A stretch of DNA of 64,000 bases from assembly GCF_042680685.1 (NCBI RefSeq), contig NZ_JBHUEA010000002.1, positions 124,001-188,000 on the forward strand, written 5' to 3'. This DNA is from Amnibacterium endophyticum (GTDB taxonomy: Bacteria; Actinomycetota; Actinomycetes; Actinomycetales; Microbacteriaceae). Below the pieces are notes generated by a model. That model did no database searches. It was not told the origin of the DNA and saw only the letters and a program-made list of their open reading frames with translations. The translations under genes were made by a program, and so were the position numbers. This document shows, piece after piece, positions 1-8,554 of this stretch (positions are counted from its first letter, which is position 1; every line of letters starts with the position of its first letter).

Positions 1-374
1 ATGCCGAGGCGTTCCTGGCTCTCCGCCACAGACCGCAGGACGCGGGCGCCCGAGTAGTCCCCGTCCTTCCCGTCGACCTTGGTCGCGACGAGCATGTCCG
101 TCGCGGCGGCGCCGGCGCGGGCGAGTCCGGACGCGATGCGAAGCTCGCTGCGGCCGTCGCCGTACATGTTCGCGGTGTCGATCGAGCGGATCGGGCTCGC
201 GCAGACCTGCGCAATCAGATCGACCGCCTGCTCCTCAGGGGTGTCGTAGCCGAACAGCTCCTGCATGCCGCCGAGCGGTGCCGCGCCCATCGTCACCGCC
301 GAGACGAGCAGTCCCGTGCTCCCGAGCGGCCGCATCCAGTCCGCCGATTCCGGCGTGACGGGCGCGGTGGTCAC
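1..374 (-). CDS. Aldo/keto reductase, N-terminal part (cut by window edge)
   Basis: Reading the minus strand gives an aldo/keto reductase N-terminus: an LGSTGL start strand, then SIDTANMYGDGRSE, which carries the family's catalytic Asp and Tyr, then VATKVDG with the catalytic Lys. The remaining barrel lies outside the window. It resembles the D-threo-aldose/L-fucose dehydrogenase branch, which oxidises free aldoses with NAD(P); that placement is inferred from the LG-x(4)-VSAVTMGAAPLGG opening. GTG at 374 is chosen as the start because it is the first in-frame start after the upstream gene; an ATG at 335 is an alternative and neither has a strong ribosome-binding site. It lies 100 bp after the epimerase-like gene and is probably the last gene of the sugar-uptake operon. 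Confidence 0.8.
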   Translation of the reverse strand, partial: MTTAPVTPESADWMRPLGSTGLLVSAVTMGAAPLGGMQELFGYDTPEEQAVDLIAQVCASPIRSIDTANMYGDGRSELRIASGLARAGAAATDMLVATKVDGKDGDYSGARVLRSVAESQERLG

Positions 375-474
375 CGGGACTCGCTCGTGCGCTCGACCCG
401 ACGGCGGGAGCACGCTCCGCAGGGACCGACGCCGACCGGCGACAGGGCCCGAGCCGCGCGCTGCGAATGCCGCA

Positions 475-1464
475 TCACGCGGCCACCGCGCGGTCCTCTA
501 TGAAGCGGTCGATCCTCGCGTCGAGGTCGCGGTCCACCACCTGTCGGCTCGCGTCCTCGTCGTACCAGCGCACGATCTCGCGCGCACCGAGCGCGAACGG
601 CACGGTCGCGACGAAGTCGGGGACGAAACTCTTGATCTTGCTGTTGTCGAAGATCAACGAGTGCGCCTTGTCGCCGAGGATCCCGTCGGCCCACTCGGGG
701 AAGGCGTGGGCGACAGAGTCCGATCCTGCATGGACGATCTCGGCTGTCGCTCCAGCGGCGGCGGCGAGCTCGTGCGCGATCATGTCCCAGGTCAAAATCT
801 CGTCGCCGGTGATGTGGAACGCGTCGCCGATGCTGCGCTCCAGGCCGAGGAGTCCCACCAGCCCGTGCGCGACGTCCCGGTGGTTCGTCAGCGTCCACAG
901 CGAGGTCCCGTCCCCGTGCACGAGGGTCGGCTTGCCCTCCCGCATCCGAGCGATGGCGGTCCAGCCACCGTCGAGCGGGACGAGGGTGCGGTCGTAGGTG
1001 TGCGACGGGCGCACGATCGTGACCGGGAACCCCTCGTCGTCGAAGGCGCGCATGAGCGTGCGCTCGCACGCGATCTTGTCCCGGGAGTACTGCCAGAACG
1101 GGTTCCTCAACGGCGTCGACTCGACGATGGGGAATCGCGTGACGGGCTTCTGGTAGGCCGAAGCAGAGCTGATGAACACGTACTGGCCCGTACGACCGCG
1201 GAACAGTTCGATGTCCGCCTCCACCTGCTCCGGCGAGAAGGCTCGGAAGTTCACCACGACGTCGAAGCGCCGCGAGCCGATCGCATCACGGACACTCGCT
1301 GGATCGGTCGAGTCGCCGACCAGGGTCTCCGCACCCTCGATGGCCGGCCGCGACGTCTGGCGCCCCCTGTTCAGCAGGGTCAGGTCGTACCCCTTCGCGA
1401 CGGCGAGCCGACTCGCTGCGGAGCTGATGATCCCGTTTCCGCCGATGAACAGAACCTTGAGCAT
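475..1464 (-). CDS. NAD-dependent epimerase/dehydratase family protein (extended SDR)
   Basis: A 329-residue extended short-chain dehydrogenase/reductase. The N-terminus MLKVLFIGGNG is the glycine-rich dinucleotide-binding turn of a Rossmann fold, and the YSRDK stretch gives the YxxxK catalytic pair; FISSASAY supplies the active-site serine. Such proteins epimerise or dehydrate nucleotide sugars or oxidise small carbonyl compounds; the substrate cannot be read from sequence. ATG 1464 is chosen because GAAGAAGGAAAC lies directly before it; ATG 1479 and a start at 1497 lie further upstream in the same frame. It follows the sugar transporter permease by 136 bp on the same strand, so it probably acts on the sugar that transporter imports. 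Confidence 0.8.
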   Translation of the reverse strand: MLKVLFIGGNGIISSAASRLAVAKGYDLTLLNRGRQTSRPAIEGAETLVGDSTDPASVRDAIGSRRFDVVVNFRAFSPEQVEADIELFRGRTGQYVFISSASAYQKPVTRFPIVESTPLRNPFWQYSRDKIACERTLMRAFDDEGFPVTIVRPSHTYDRTLVPLDGGWTAIARMREGKPTLVHGDGTSLWTLTNHRDVAHGLVGLLGLERSIGDAFHITGDEILTWDMIAHELAAAAGATAEIVHAGSDSVAHAFPEWADGILGDKAHSLIFDNSKIKSFVPDFVATVPFALGAREIVRWYDEDASRQVVDRDLDARIDRFIEDRAVAA

Positions 1465-1600
1465 GTTTCCTTCTTCCATGACGGGGGGCGTCCGCACGAC
1501 GCGGGCGCACCACGGTGATGTGATCTGGTCTCGTCCTCGGCGCGCGCTGAGGACGAGGTCGTCTGTGGTCGAGTCCGTCGCCGCTCGCCGACGGACTCGC

Positions 1601-2389
1601 TCACTTGAGCGCGCCCGCGGCCATTCCGCGCTCGAAGAACCGCTGCAGGCAGATGTAGGCGATCACGACCGGCAGCCCCGTCAGCACCGCAGCGGCGAGC
1701 ACCTTCGTCTGATCGTTGTTGTACTGCCCCACGAAGAACTGCGGCACGAGCGTGATCGTCTGCTGCTGCGGGGTCTGCAGGAAGAGCAGCGCGAGCAGGA
1801 ACTCGTTCCACGACGCGATGAAGACCAGCACCAGGATCGCCGCGGTGATCGGCTTCATCATTGGCAGCATGACGTGGCGGAACGTCTTCAGCGTGTTCGC
1901 CCCGTCGACGCGGGCCGCTTCCACGAGCTCGTCCGGGATGCCGTCGACGAAGTTCCGGGCGAGCAGCACGGTGAAGGGGATCTGCAGCGCCGCCACCGGG
2001 AGGATCACCGACCAGAGCGTGTTGTAGGCCCCGATCTGCGTCACCGTCGCGAAGAGCGGAGCGATGAGCACGACGCCCGGCAGCGTGAGCGCGATCATCA
2101 GCATCCAGAAGTAGATCTCCTTCGCCCGCACGTGCAGCTTGGAGAAGCCGAAGGCGGCCATGGTCGTGCAGGCGAGCACGATGGCGATGACCGCTGCCGA
2201 GAGCAGCGCGCTGTTGATGAAGAACCTCGGCAGGAACGGCAGCGACAGCACGGTCCGGTAATTGCCCCACCCGGACCCGGCGAGCGACCCCTGGACCATG
2301 GCGATGAGGGGGAACACGAACGGAAGCACCAGCAGAGCGAGCAGGATCTGCAGCAGGACGCGAGCACGTCTGGTCTTCGTCTCAAACAT
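1601..2389 (-). CDS. Carbohydrate ABC transporter inner-membrane permease (MalG type)
   Basis: A 262-residue membrane protein with about six hydrophobic segments. It carries the EAA loop EAARVDGANTLKTFRHVMLP, which docks onto the ATPase in CUT1-family sugar importers. Its start overlaps the last 8 bases of the preceding permease, showing translational coupling. As usual for this family in actinobacteria, no dedicated ATPase is encoded here, so a shared MsiK-like ATPase elsewhere in the genome is expected (inference). It is the second membrane subunit of the transporter fed by the lipoprotein encoded at 3356-4732. Confidence 0.93.
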   Translation of the reverse strand: MFETKTRRARVLLQILLALLVLPFVFPLIAMVQGSLAGSGWGNYRTVLSLPFLPRFFINSALLSAAVIAIVLACTTMAAFGFSKLHVRAKEIYFWMLMIALTLPGVVLIAPLFATVTQIGAYNTLWSVILPVAALQIPFTVLLARNFVDGIPDELVEAARVDGANTLKTFRHVMLPMMKPITAAILVLVFIASWNEFLLALLFLQTPQQQTITLVPQFFVGQYNNDQTKVLAAAVLTGLPVVIAYICLQRFFERGMAAGALK

Positions 2390-3359
2390 CGGCCGGGTCC
2401 TTCTCGGCGCTGGACACCTTGATCGTGATCGCCGTGGCGACGGCGAGAACGAGCAGGACGACGGAGATCGCGGCGCCGTACCCGACCTGGGAGAATGAGA
2501 CGCTGACCCGGTAGATCATCGTCCCGAGGAACTCGGTCGCGTAGTTGGGACCGCCACCGGTGATCAGGAACGGGATGTCGAAGGTCTTCAACGACCCGAT
2601 GGCGGTGAGGATCGCGATGGCGATCGTGGTGCCTCGCACGCCCGGCCACACGATCGACCGGATGATCCTGAGGTTCCCCGCGCCGTCGAGCCGCGCCGCC
2701 TCCAGCACGCCCGTGTCGATCTGGCCGACCGCGGCGTAGTAGAGGATGAAGGTGATCCCGGTCGCCTGCCAGATCTGCACCGACATGACGATCAGCAGCG
2801 CGAAGGTCCCGTTCGCCAACCAGGGCTGCGCGAGTGCGCCGAGCCCGACCGCGTCGAGCACGCCGTTGACGGTGCCGTCGGGCGCGTACATCTGGCGGAA
2901 CACGGGCGCGGTCGTCGCGGTGGCCAGAACGACCGGGATGAAGATCAGGACCTTGTGCAGGGTCTTCAAGCGGAGCTCGGAGTGCAGGAGGCAGGCGAGC
3001 ACCATCCCGAGCACCACCTGGACCACGAGGGTGACCACGAAGAAGGCCGCCGTGTTCCTCAGCGCGCGCCAGAACACCGCGTCCCCCACCATGCGCACGA
3101 AGTTGTCGGCGCCGACGGGCTGCTGGAGCGGGCTCGCCCCGTCCCAGCGCAGCGTCGAGATGTAGCCGGTGTAGCCGATGCAGTAGTAGAGGAGCCCGAC
3201 GGCCACGATCACCGCCGGCAGGATCCACGGCAGGCCGGCGGGCTGACGCAGCCGCCCGGGCCGACGTGATCCCTCTCGGGAGATCACGTCGGCCCGTCGC
3301 GCCGTCGTCGTGGTCCTGGTCGTCACCGACTCGTCCCGGACGATCAGCGGCTCGTTCAC
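2382..3359 (-). CDS. Carbohydrate ABC transporter inner-membrane permease (MalF type)
   Basis: A 325-residue permease with an N-terminal cytosolic tail (about 35 residues rich in Arg and Thr) and six membrane segments. The EAA loop is LEAARLDGAGNLRIIRSIVWP. The GTG start at 3359 overlaps the stop of the binding-protein gene as GTGA, which fixes the start; the longer open frame upstream runs antisense-like through the lipoprotein gene and is not real. It pairs with the MalG-type subunit downstream (8-bp overlap) to form the membrane channel of a CUT1 sugar importer. Substrate unknown. Confidence 0.92.
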   Translation of the reverse strand: MNEPLIVRDESVTTRTTTTARRADVISREGSRRPGRLRQPAGLPWILPAVIVAVGLLYYCIGYTGYISTLRWDGASPLQQPVGADNFVRMVGDAVFWRALRNTAAFFVVTLVVQVVLGMVLACLLHSELRLKTLHKVLIFIPVVLATATTAPVFRQMYAPDGTVNGVLDAVGLGALAQPWLANGTFALLIVMSVQIWQATGITFILYYAAVGQIDTGVLEAARLDGAGNLRIIRSIVWPGVRGTTIAIAILTAIGSLKTFDIPFLITGGGPNYATEFLGTMIYRVSVSFSQVGYGAAISVVLLVLAVATAITIKVSSAEKDPADV

Positions 3360-4732
3360 CGGCTCTGCGCGGCCTCGGCGACCGACTGGATGTCGTTCGC
3401 GGCGTCCTGCCCGGACTTGTCGCTCGTGAGCACGGCCTGCAGGGCATCGATGATGGCCTGGCTCACCTCCGCGGAGAGACCGAAGGATCGCGAGTCGGTC
3501 GCCGTCTCCAGCTGCTCGGTGACCTTCTGCAGCGCGGGGCGCTGCAGATCGGGGTCGACGAGCGTGATCTTGTCCCACTCGGGGGTGATCCCGTCGAGCG
3601 TGGCGAGCGAGTCCAGGCTGTTCGTGACGGCCTGCTGGCCTGCCTTCGAGTGTCCGAGCCAGACGGCGAACGTCGTCGCGGCGTTCCGCTGCTTCGACTT
3701 CGCGTTCACCGAGTTGCCTGCGTCCACGTCCGCGAAGACGGTCGACGGGTTGCCCTTGCCTGCGACGTCCGGGAACGCCATCGGCATGATCGTGATCTTG
3801 GGGGTGTCCTTCGACACGCCCGCACCCTCCAGCGCCGCGGTCAGCGTCGGCAGACTCGCGTTCTGCTGGTACCAGGTGCCCATCTGCACCATCGGGACCT
3901 TGCCGGTGAGGAAGTCGTTGTTGACGTCGGGATACTGCTGGAGACCGACCGAGCCCGGGTCGAGGATGCCGTTCTTCGACAGGGTCCGGATGAGATCGAG
4001 CGACTTCGCCACGGTGGGGTCGGACCACTTGCCCTTGCCCGAGATCGCATCGGCCCACACGCCCGGCTGGTAGCTGTCCATGATCGAGTGCAGGGTGTCC
4101 GCCCCGAAGCCCGAGCTCGCGATGCCTTCTCGGAAGCAGCCGAGCCCGTTCGCGCGGAAGGTCTTGCAGACCGCGACCCATTCGTCCAGCGTCGTCGGCG
4201 GCTTCAGCTTGTACTTGTCGAACAGGTTCTGATTGATCCACAGCATCCCGGCGCCCGCTTTCGCGTACTGCGCTGCGACGAGACGGTCGTCGATCGTGAA
4301 GGCCTTCACACCGCCCTCGTAGACCTTCGACTTCCAGTCGGCTCCGAGCAGCTTCTCGACCGCAGGAGTGAGATCGGTCGCGTACGGCGCGAAGATCTGC
4401 GCGCCGAACCCGCCGCTGTTGTAGACGGTGTAGACGTCCGGACCGGCGTTCGACGCGAGGGCCGGCTTCAGCGACGCCGCGTAGTTCTCGATCGGGACCT
4501 TCTTGTAGATGACCTTGATGTCCGGGTAGACCTTGTTGAACGCGGCGATCTCGCCCTTCGCCACATCGTTCGTCGGGGTCCAGCTCCACCAGTTGATGGT
4601 GCCCTTCGTCGCAGAACCGCCGTCGCCGGATGCGCCCTGACCAGAGCAGCCGGTCAGCGACACCGCGACGAGTGCACCGGCGAGCACTGCGCTCGCGGCC
4701 GTCCGTCGAAACCTTCGTGCAGGGAACTTCAT
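3356..4732 (-). CDS. Extracellular sugar-binding lipoprotein of an ABC transporter
   Basis: A 458-residue family 1 extracellular solute-binding protein. It has an Arg-rich n-region, a hydrophobic stretch and the lipobox LTGC, with the lipidated Cys at position 29. The mature part begins with TKGTINWWSWTPTND, typical of maltose- and oligosaccharide-binding proteins. The start is ATG 4732, preceded by GAGGAGGAGA; frames extending to 4834 run into the operator palindrome. It is the first gene of the operon with the two permeases and two oxidoreductases, driven by the promoter at 4842-4871 and probably repressed by the divergent LacI protein. The ligand is not evident. Confidence 0.93.
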   Translation of the reverse strand: MKFPARRFRRTAASAVLAGALVAVSLTGCSGQGASGDGGSATKGTINWWSWTPTNDVAKGEIAAFNKVYPDIKVIYKKVPIENYAASLKPALASNAGPDVYTVYNSGGFGAQIFAPYATDLTPAVEKLLGADWKSKVYEGGVKAFTIDDRLVAAQYAKAGAGMLWINQNLFDKYKLKPPTTLDEWVAVCKTFRANGLGCFREGIASSGFGADTLHSIMDSYQPGVWADAISGKGKWSDPTVAKSLDLIRTLSKNGILDPGSVGLQQYPDVNNDFLTGKVPMVQMGTWYQQNASLPTLTAALEGAGVSKDTPKITIMPMAFPDVAGKGNPSTVFADVDAGNSVNAKSKQRNAATTFAVWLGHSKAGQQAVTNSLDSLATLDGITPEWDKITLVDPDLQRPALQKVTEQLETATDSRSFGLSAEVSQAIIDALQAVLTSDKSGQDAANDIQSVAEAAQSR

Positions 4733-4811
4733 CGTCTCTCCTCCTCGAGATGCGGACCGCGAGGGCGTCGTCGTCGAACGCCGGCTCGAGCTGTCGGCCC
4801 GTGAAGCACGG

Positions 4812-4843
4812 TTTGCCACGTTGCAGATCTGCAACGTGGCAAA
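4812..4843. promoter_or_regulatory. 32-bp perfect palindrome, likely LacI-family double operator
   Basis: Positions 4812-4843 form a perfect inverted repeat centred on AGATCT. Each half contains a near-symmetric CpG-centred element (TTGCCACGTTGCA and its mirror), which looks like the LacI-family operator TTGCAACGTTGCAA. The site therefore reads as two operators back to back, centred 16 bp apart. It covers the predicted transcription start of the sugar ABC operon and lies about 190 bp before the divergent LacI gene, which is its probable binder. Confidence 0.7.
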
Positions 4844-4871
4844 GGTAGACGGCGCGGTCGCTCACGGTCAA
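4842..4871 (-). promoter_or_regulatory. Sigma-70-type promoter for the sugar ABC operon
   Basis: Reading the minus strand, TTGACC (4866-4871) and TACCTT (4842-4847) are separated by 18 bp. The -10 element abuts and slightly overlaps the 32-bp palindrome, and transcription would start inside it. The leader to ATG 4732 would be about 100 nt. The spacing and the position relative to the operator make this a good, though untested, promoter. Confidence 0.6.
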
Positions 4872-5001
4872 GGGATCCTGAGCGTGTCGTCCCCGAGATC
4901 GCATTCGTGGTCGCCCAAGTCGAGCCGCGGCCGAGTGCGTGCAGGCGGGTGGTGGGACGGGACGTCGACGGCTGTGCCACGGCCCGGCTGCCCGTCGCAC
5001 C

Positions 5002-5007
5002 TAGGAT
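5002..5007 (+). promoter_or_regulatory. Candidate -10 element for the LacI-family gene
   Basis: TAGGAT fits the actinobacterial TANNNT -10 element and lies 24 bp before the GTG start, leaving a short leader that contains the GGGGAGGA ribosome-binding site. No convincing -35 hexamer is visible 17 bp upstream. Confidence 0.4.
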
Positions 5008-5031
5008 CGTGCCGACCAGGGGAGGACTCGA

Positions 5032-6075
5032 GTGCCCGCATCGGCAACGCTGCACGATGTCGCGAAGGCCGCGGGGGTGTCGCCCAGAACGGTCTCCAAC
5101 GTCGTCAACGACTACCCGTTCGTCAGCGCGTCGACTCGAGAGCGCGTCCTGAAGGCCATCGAGTCGCTCGGGTACCGTCCGAATCTCGCTGCGCGCGGCC
5201 TGCGGCTGGGGCGGACGGGCGTGATCACCCTCGTCGTCCCGGACCTGCGGAACGCCTACTTCGCCGAGCTGGCGGACTCGGTCATCTCGGCCGCCGCCCT
5301 GGACGACGTCTTCGTGCTCATCGAGCCCGTCGGTCGTGATCGCGACCGCGAGCTGCAGGGGCTCCGCGGCCCCAGGGCGCGCCTGGTGGACGGGATCCTG
5401 TTCAGCGCCTTCGCGCTCGGCGAGGAGGACGCGCACCTCATCGACACGACGACGCCCACCGTGCTCCTCGGCGAGCAGATCTTCAATGCGCCCGTGGACC
5501 ACGTGACGATGCAGAACGTCGAGGCGTCCCGCGCCGCGACGGAGCACATCCTGTCCCTCGGGAAGCGTCGCATCGTCGCCCTCGGCGCCCGCAGCGGAGA
5601 GGTCGGCGGATCCTCCGGGCTGCGCTATCGCGGATATCTCGACGCGCTCGAAGCCGCCGGCGTGCCGCACGACCCGGAGCTCATCGGCGAGACGACGAGC
5701 TGGCATCGCGCCGACGGCGCATCCAGCATCGAGCGCATGCTGGAACGAGGCGTCTCGTTCGACGGTATCGTCGCCTTCAGCGACGGCCTCGCCCTGGGCG
5801 CGATGAGCGTGCTGCAGCACGCAGGTCTTCGCATCCCCGAGGACGTCGCCATCATCGGCTTCGACGACACCGACGAGACCCGGTTCTCCCTCCCCACCCT
5901 GTCGACGGTGGACGCCGGCCGCGAGGAGATCGCCTCGACGGCGGTAGGACTCCTCCTCGACCGGATCAGGAACCCCAACAGCGGCGAGCCGCCTCGCCGG
6001 CACTTCAGCGCCTACAGGGTGATCCCTCGCGAGTCGACGCTCGGTCGGGTGTCGTCGACCGTGCTCACGCATTGA
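5032..6075 (+). CDS. LacI-family transcriptional regulator
   Basis: A 347-residue repressor. Residues 5-25 (TLHDVAKAAGVSPRTVSNVV) are the LacI helix-turn-helix, followed by a hinge helix (NLAARGLRLGRTG) and a periplasmic-binding-like effector domain ending with the usual AIIGFDDTDETRFSLPTLSTV stretch. GTG 5032 is set by the GGGGAGGA ribosome-binding site a few bases upstream. It is divergent from the sugar ABC operon and is probably its local repressor, acting at the palindrome at 4812-4843 and lifted by the imported sugar or a derivative (inference from family and layout). Confidence 0.92.
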   Translation: MPASATLHDVAKAAGVSPRTVSNVVNDYPFVSASTRERVLKAIESLGYRPNLAARGLRLGRTGVITLVVPDLRNAYFAELADSVISAAALDDVFVLIEPVGRDRDRELQGLRGPRARLVDGILFSAFALGEEDAHLIDTTTPTVLLGEQIFNAPVDHVTMQNVEASRAATEHILSLGKRRIVALGARSGEVGGSSGLRYRGYLDALEAAGVPHDPELIGETTSWHRADGASSIERMLERGVSFDGIVAFSDGLALGAMSVLQHAGLRIPEDVAIIGFDDTDETRFSLPTLSTVDAGREEIASTAVGLLLDRIRNPNSGEPPRRHFSAYRVIPRESTLGRVSSTVLTH

Positions 6076-6164
6076 CCGCTCGGTGAGGCGCGGAGTCGCC
6101 GGCTCGTAGAGGCCGGACAGCACCGTCGTAGCCAGCGGTCAGCGGCCCCACGCATGATCACCGC

Positions 6165-7043
6165 ATGGCGATCGACGTCGAGCAGGATCCCAGCGGTCCT
6201 TCAGAGTGGTCCTCGGCCCCGCGGATCTGGAGGTCGGGTCCGGACCAGCTCCGACCAGCGGACGTGTTCCTTTGGCGTGCGGCGCGCGGGCCCCGGCGCG
6301 GGAGTGCGCCGCTGGTCTACGTGCCGGGGCTCGGGCCGCACTCGACGAACCGGACTCGCTGGGAGCGCTTCGTGCAGCGCGTCGAGATGATCCCCCTCCG
6401 GCTGGACCGCGAGGTGTGGATCGTCGGCCGACTAACCGCGCTCGGCGCGGGGACCACGATGGCGAGCCTTGCCGCCGATCACGCGCGCGCCATCCGGTCG
6501 CGCTTCGACGGGCCGGTCGATGTGCTCGGGGAGTCGACCGGCGGCAGCATCGCGCTCCAGCTCGCGCTCGACCACCCGGAGGTCGTGAAGCGCCTGTTCC
6601 TCGTCTCCGCCGCGGTGGCGATGCGGGGCAGCGGTCGCGCCGCCCAGCGCGAGGTCGGCCGCAGCCTCCGCGCCGGCGCCCCGCGTCGCGCCGCCGGGAT
6701 CATGCTGGCCCACACCACTCGCCGTCCCCTCCAGCGCCGGCTGCTGACCGCCGCCGGCTTCCTGCTCGGCCGCGTCGTCATCGGCGCGAACGACCACGAC
6801 CTCATCGCGGAGATCGAGGCGGAGGACCGGCTCGACCTCCGCTCACGCATCGACCAGCTCTCCGTCCCGACGGTGCTGATCGGCGGCTCGGACGACGGCT
6901 ACTACTCCCCCGAGCTCTTCGCAGAGACGACCGAGCACGTCGACGGCGCCGAGTACGTGGCGTTGCCGGACAAGGGCCACATGACCGTGACGACGGACCG
7001 CACCGTCGCTCGGGAGATCCGCGAGCGCCTCCGGGAGGAGTAG
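6165..7043 (+). CDS. Alpha/beta-hydrolase fold protein
   Basis: A 292-residue alpha/beta hydrolase. The nucleophile elbow is LGESTGG (Ser in G-E-S-T-G), the acid is likely the Asp of IGGSDDGYY, and the catalytic His is in DKGHMTV, all in the expected order. VYVPGLGPHS probably supplies the oxyanion loop. No signal peptide is seen, so it is cytosolic. ATG 6165 is preceded by CATGAT and exactly 6 nt, the arrangement of a leaderless gene, with no ribosome-binding site. It stands alone between the LacI gene and a converging operon. Substrate (ester, lactone or epoxide) is unknown. Confidence 0.8.
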   Translation: MAIDVEQDPSGPSEWSSAPRIWRSGPDQLRPADVFLWRAARGPRRGSAPLVYVPGLGPHSTNRTRWERFVQRVEMIPLRLDREVWIVGRLTALGAGTTMASLAADHARAIRSRFDGPVDVLGESTGGSIALQLALDHPEVVKRLFLVSAAVAMRGSGRAAQREVGRSLRAGAPRRAAGIMLAHTTRRPLQRRLLTAAGFLLGRVVIGANDHDLIAEIEAEDRLDLRSRIDQLSVPTVLIGGSDDGYYSPELFAETTEHVDGAEYVALPDKGHMTVTTDRTVAREIRERLREE

Positions 7044-7069
7044 ACCCGGCATCCCGGTCTCCCTCCGCG

Positions 7070-8554
7070 TCAGCCGCCGGTCGCCTCATCACGCCGTGCC
7101 GCGGCGGCACGGAGCAGGTCGATCGCGTCGGCGAGTGCGGTGTCGCCGCCGACGTTGCCGGGGAAGATCACGACGGGGGTGCCCTCGACCTCCGCCGGTG
7201 CGTCATCGGGGAGGAGCACCGAGATCGCGCCGGGCAGCACCTGCCCGAGTACCCGGCCCCGGCGGATGCCGCGGCCGCGCGCCATCACGTCGTGCGAGGT
7301 GATGCCGCCCTTCGCGATCACCCACGCCGGCCGCGTCTCCCGCACCTGCTCCGTCAGCCGGACGAGGCCCTGCGAGATCCGTTGCGCGACGCCGAGGCTG
7401 CCCGCCGCGTCGGCCTCCCGCACCAGCGCACGGGAGGTGGAGACCACGACGTCGCTCGTCGCCAGCGCCTCCCGGACGCGGCGTGCGGCGTCGTCGACCA
7501 CGGCGTCCGCCGTCGCCTCGGCCGCGAGCGCCGACGCGTCGACTTCGACGTGCACCAGGCCGCCGCGGGCGAGCGCGGCGTCGAGCTGCCGCGTCGTGAC
7601 CGCGGTGTGCGAGCCGACCACGACGAGGCCGTGCGCTCCGCCCCCACCGCTCAGCGGGATGCGGTCGGGCGTCAACGGCAGCGCGGGCTCGATGCCCGCG
7701 AGCGCGCGGACGAAGGAGGGGCCGCAGCGGTGGAGGAACCGCTTGCCCGCGGACTCCGCCTGCTGCAGCCCGAGCACGACGACCTCGAGATCGGCGTAGG
7801 AGGCGGCGTTCACCACGACGAACCGGCCGCCGCTGACTCCATGAAGGATGTCCGCGACGCGGTCCGGGCCGCCCTCGCGCAGCGCGGCGAGCGGGATCGT
7901 CGCCACGTCCGCCGGGTCGATCGCTCCCCCGCTGCGCTCCGCGAGGAAGCCGGGCAGGGTGCGCGCGGTGTAGCCGAAGGTGGCGTCGCGGGCGAACTCG
8001 CTCTCCCCCGCCGGCACGGCACCGTCGGCACCCATCACCCAGTGGACATCGTCGACGGTGAGCCGACCGGCCTCGAAGAACGCGGGGACGAGCAGGACGC
8101 CGTCGTAGCCGCGGCCGTGCGCGGCGCGGCGCGCGCCGTCGAGGGCCGCGACCTCGGCGGTGACGTGCCCACGGAGGGTGGAGTCGCTGCGGCTCACGAG
8201 GGCCATCTCGCCGCCGGACTCGGCCTCGAGCGCGAACAGGTCGCCCGCCACGGCCTCGTTCAGCGCGGCGGCGTCGGGCTCGAGCAGGCCCCGGCTGTTC
8301 GTGAGCAGGAAGGCGACCGCGCCGGGCTCGGCGAGCGCGGCGGCGTACTCGGGCCGCTCCAGCACCGTCACGAGCGCGACGTCGTGCACCGACTGCGACC
8401 CGGTGGGGTCGTCATCGAGGACCGCGAAGCGCCTTCCCGCGGCGACGTTCGCCGCCCGGATCCGCGCCCGTGCGTCGGGCACCCGGTGCTCGGGCGGCAG
8501 GGCGTCGAGCAGGTCCGCCAGCTCCCGCCGCGGTGCGGCGTCCGGGTCGGTCAC
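7070..8554 (-). CDS. Four-carbon acid sugar kinase family protein (DUF1537)
   Basis: A 494-residue protein of the DUF1537 kinase family, with FAVLDDDPTGSQSVHD at the N-terminus (sugar-acid-binding domain) and the C-terminal nucleotide-binding part with VIAKGGITSHDVMARG. Characterised members phosphorylate D-threonate, D-erythronate, L-threonate or 3-oxo-tetronate. The GTG start overlaps the stop of the SDR gene as GTGA, so it is the last gene of the operon read from 15992 leftwards. The dehydrogenase at 11913-12815 resembles the enzyme that precedes such kinases in tetronate pathways. The class II aldolase-like decarboxylase that normally follows (OtnC) is not in this cluster, so the exact pathway step is uncertain. 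Confidence 0.85.
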   Translation of the reverse strand: MTDPDAAPRRELADLLDALPPEHRVPDARARIRAANVAAGRRFAVLDDDPTGSQSVHDVALVTVLERPEYAAALAEPGAVAFLLTNSRGLLEPDAAALNEAVAGDLFALEAESGGEMALVSRSDSTLRGHVTAEVAALDGARRAAHGRGYDGVLLVPAFFEAGRLTVDDVHWVMGADGAVPAGESEFARDATFGYTARTLPGFLAERSGGAIDPADVATIPLAALREGGPDRVADILHGVSGGRFVVVNAASYADLEVVVLGLQQAESAGKRFLHRCGPSFVRALAGIEPALPLTPDRIPLSGGGGAHGLVVVGSHTAVTTRQLDAALARGGLVHVEVDASALAAEATADAVVDDAARRVREALATSDVVVSTSRALVREADAAGSLGVAQRISQGLVRLTEQVRETRPAWVIAKGGITSHDVMARGRGIRRGRVLGQVLPGAISVLLPDDAPAEVEGTPVVIFPGNVGGDTALADAIDLLRAAAARRDEATGG

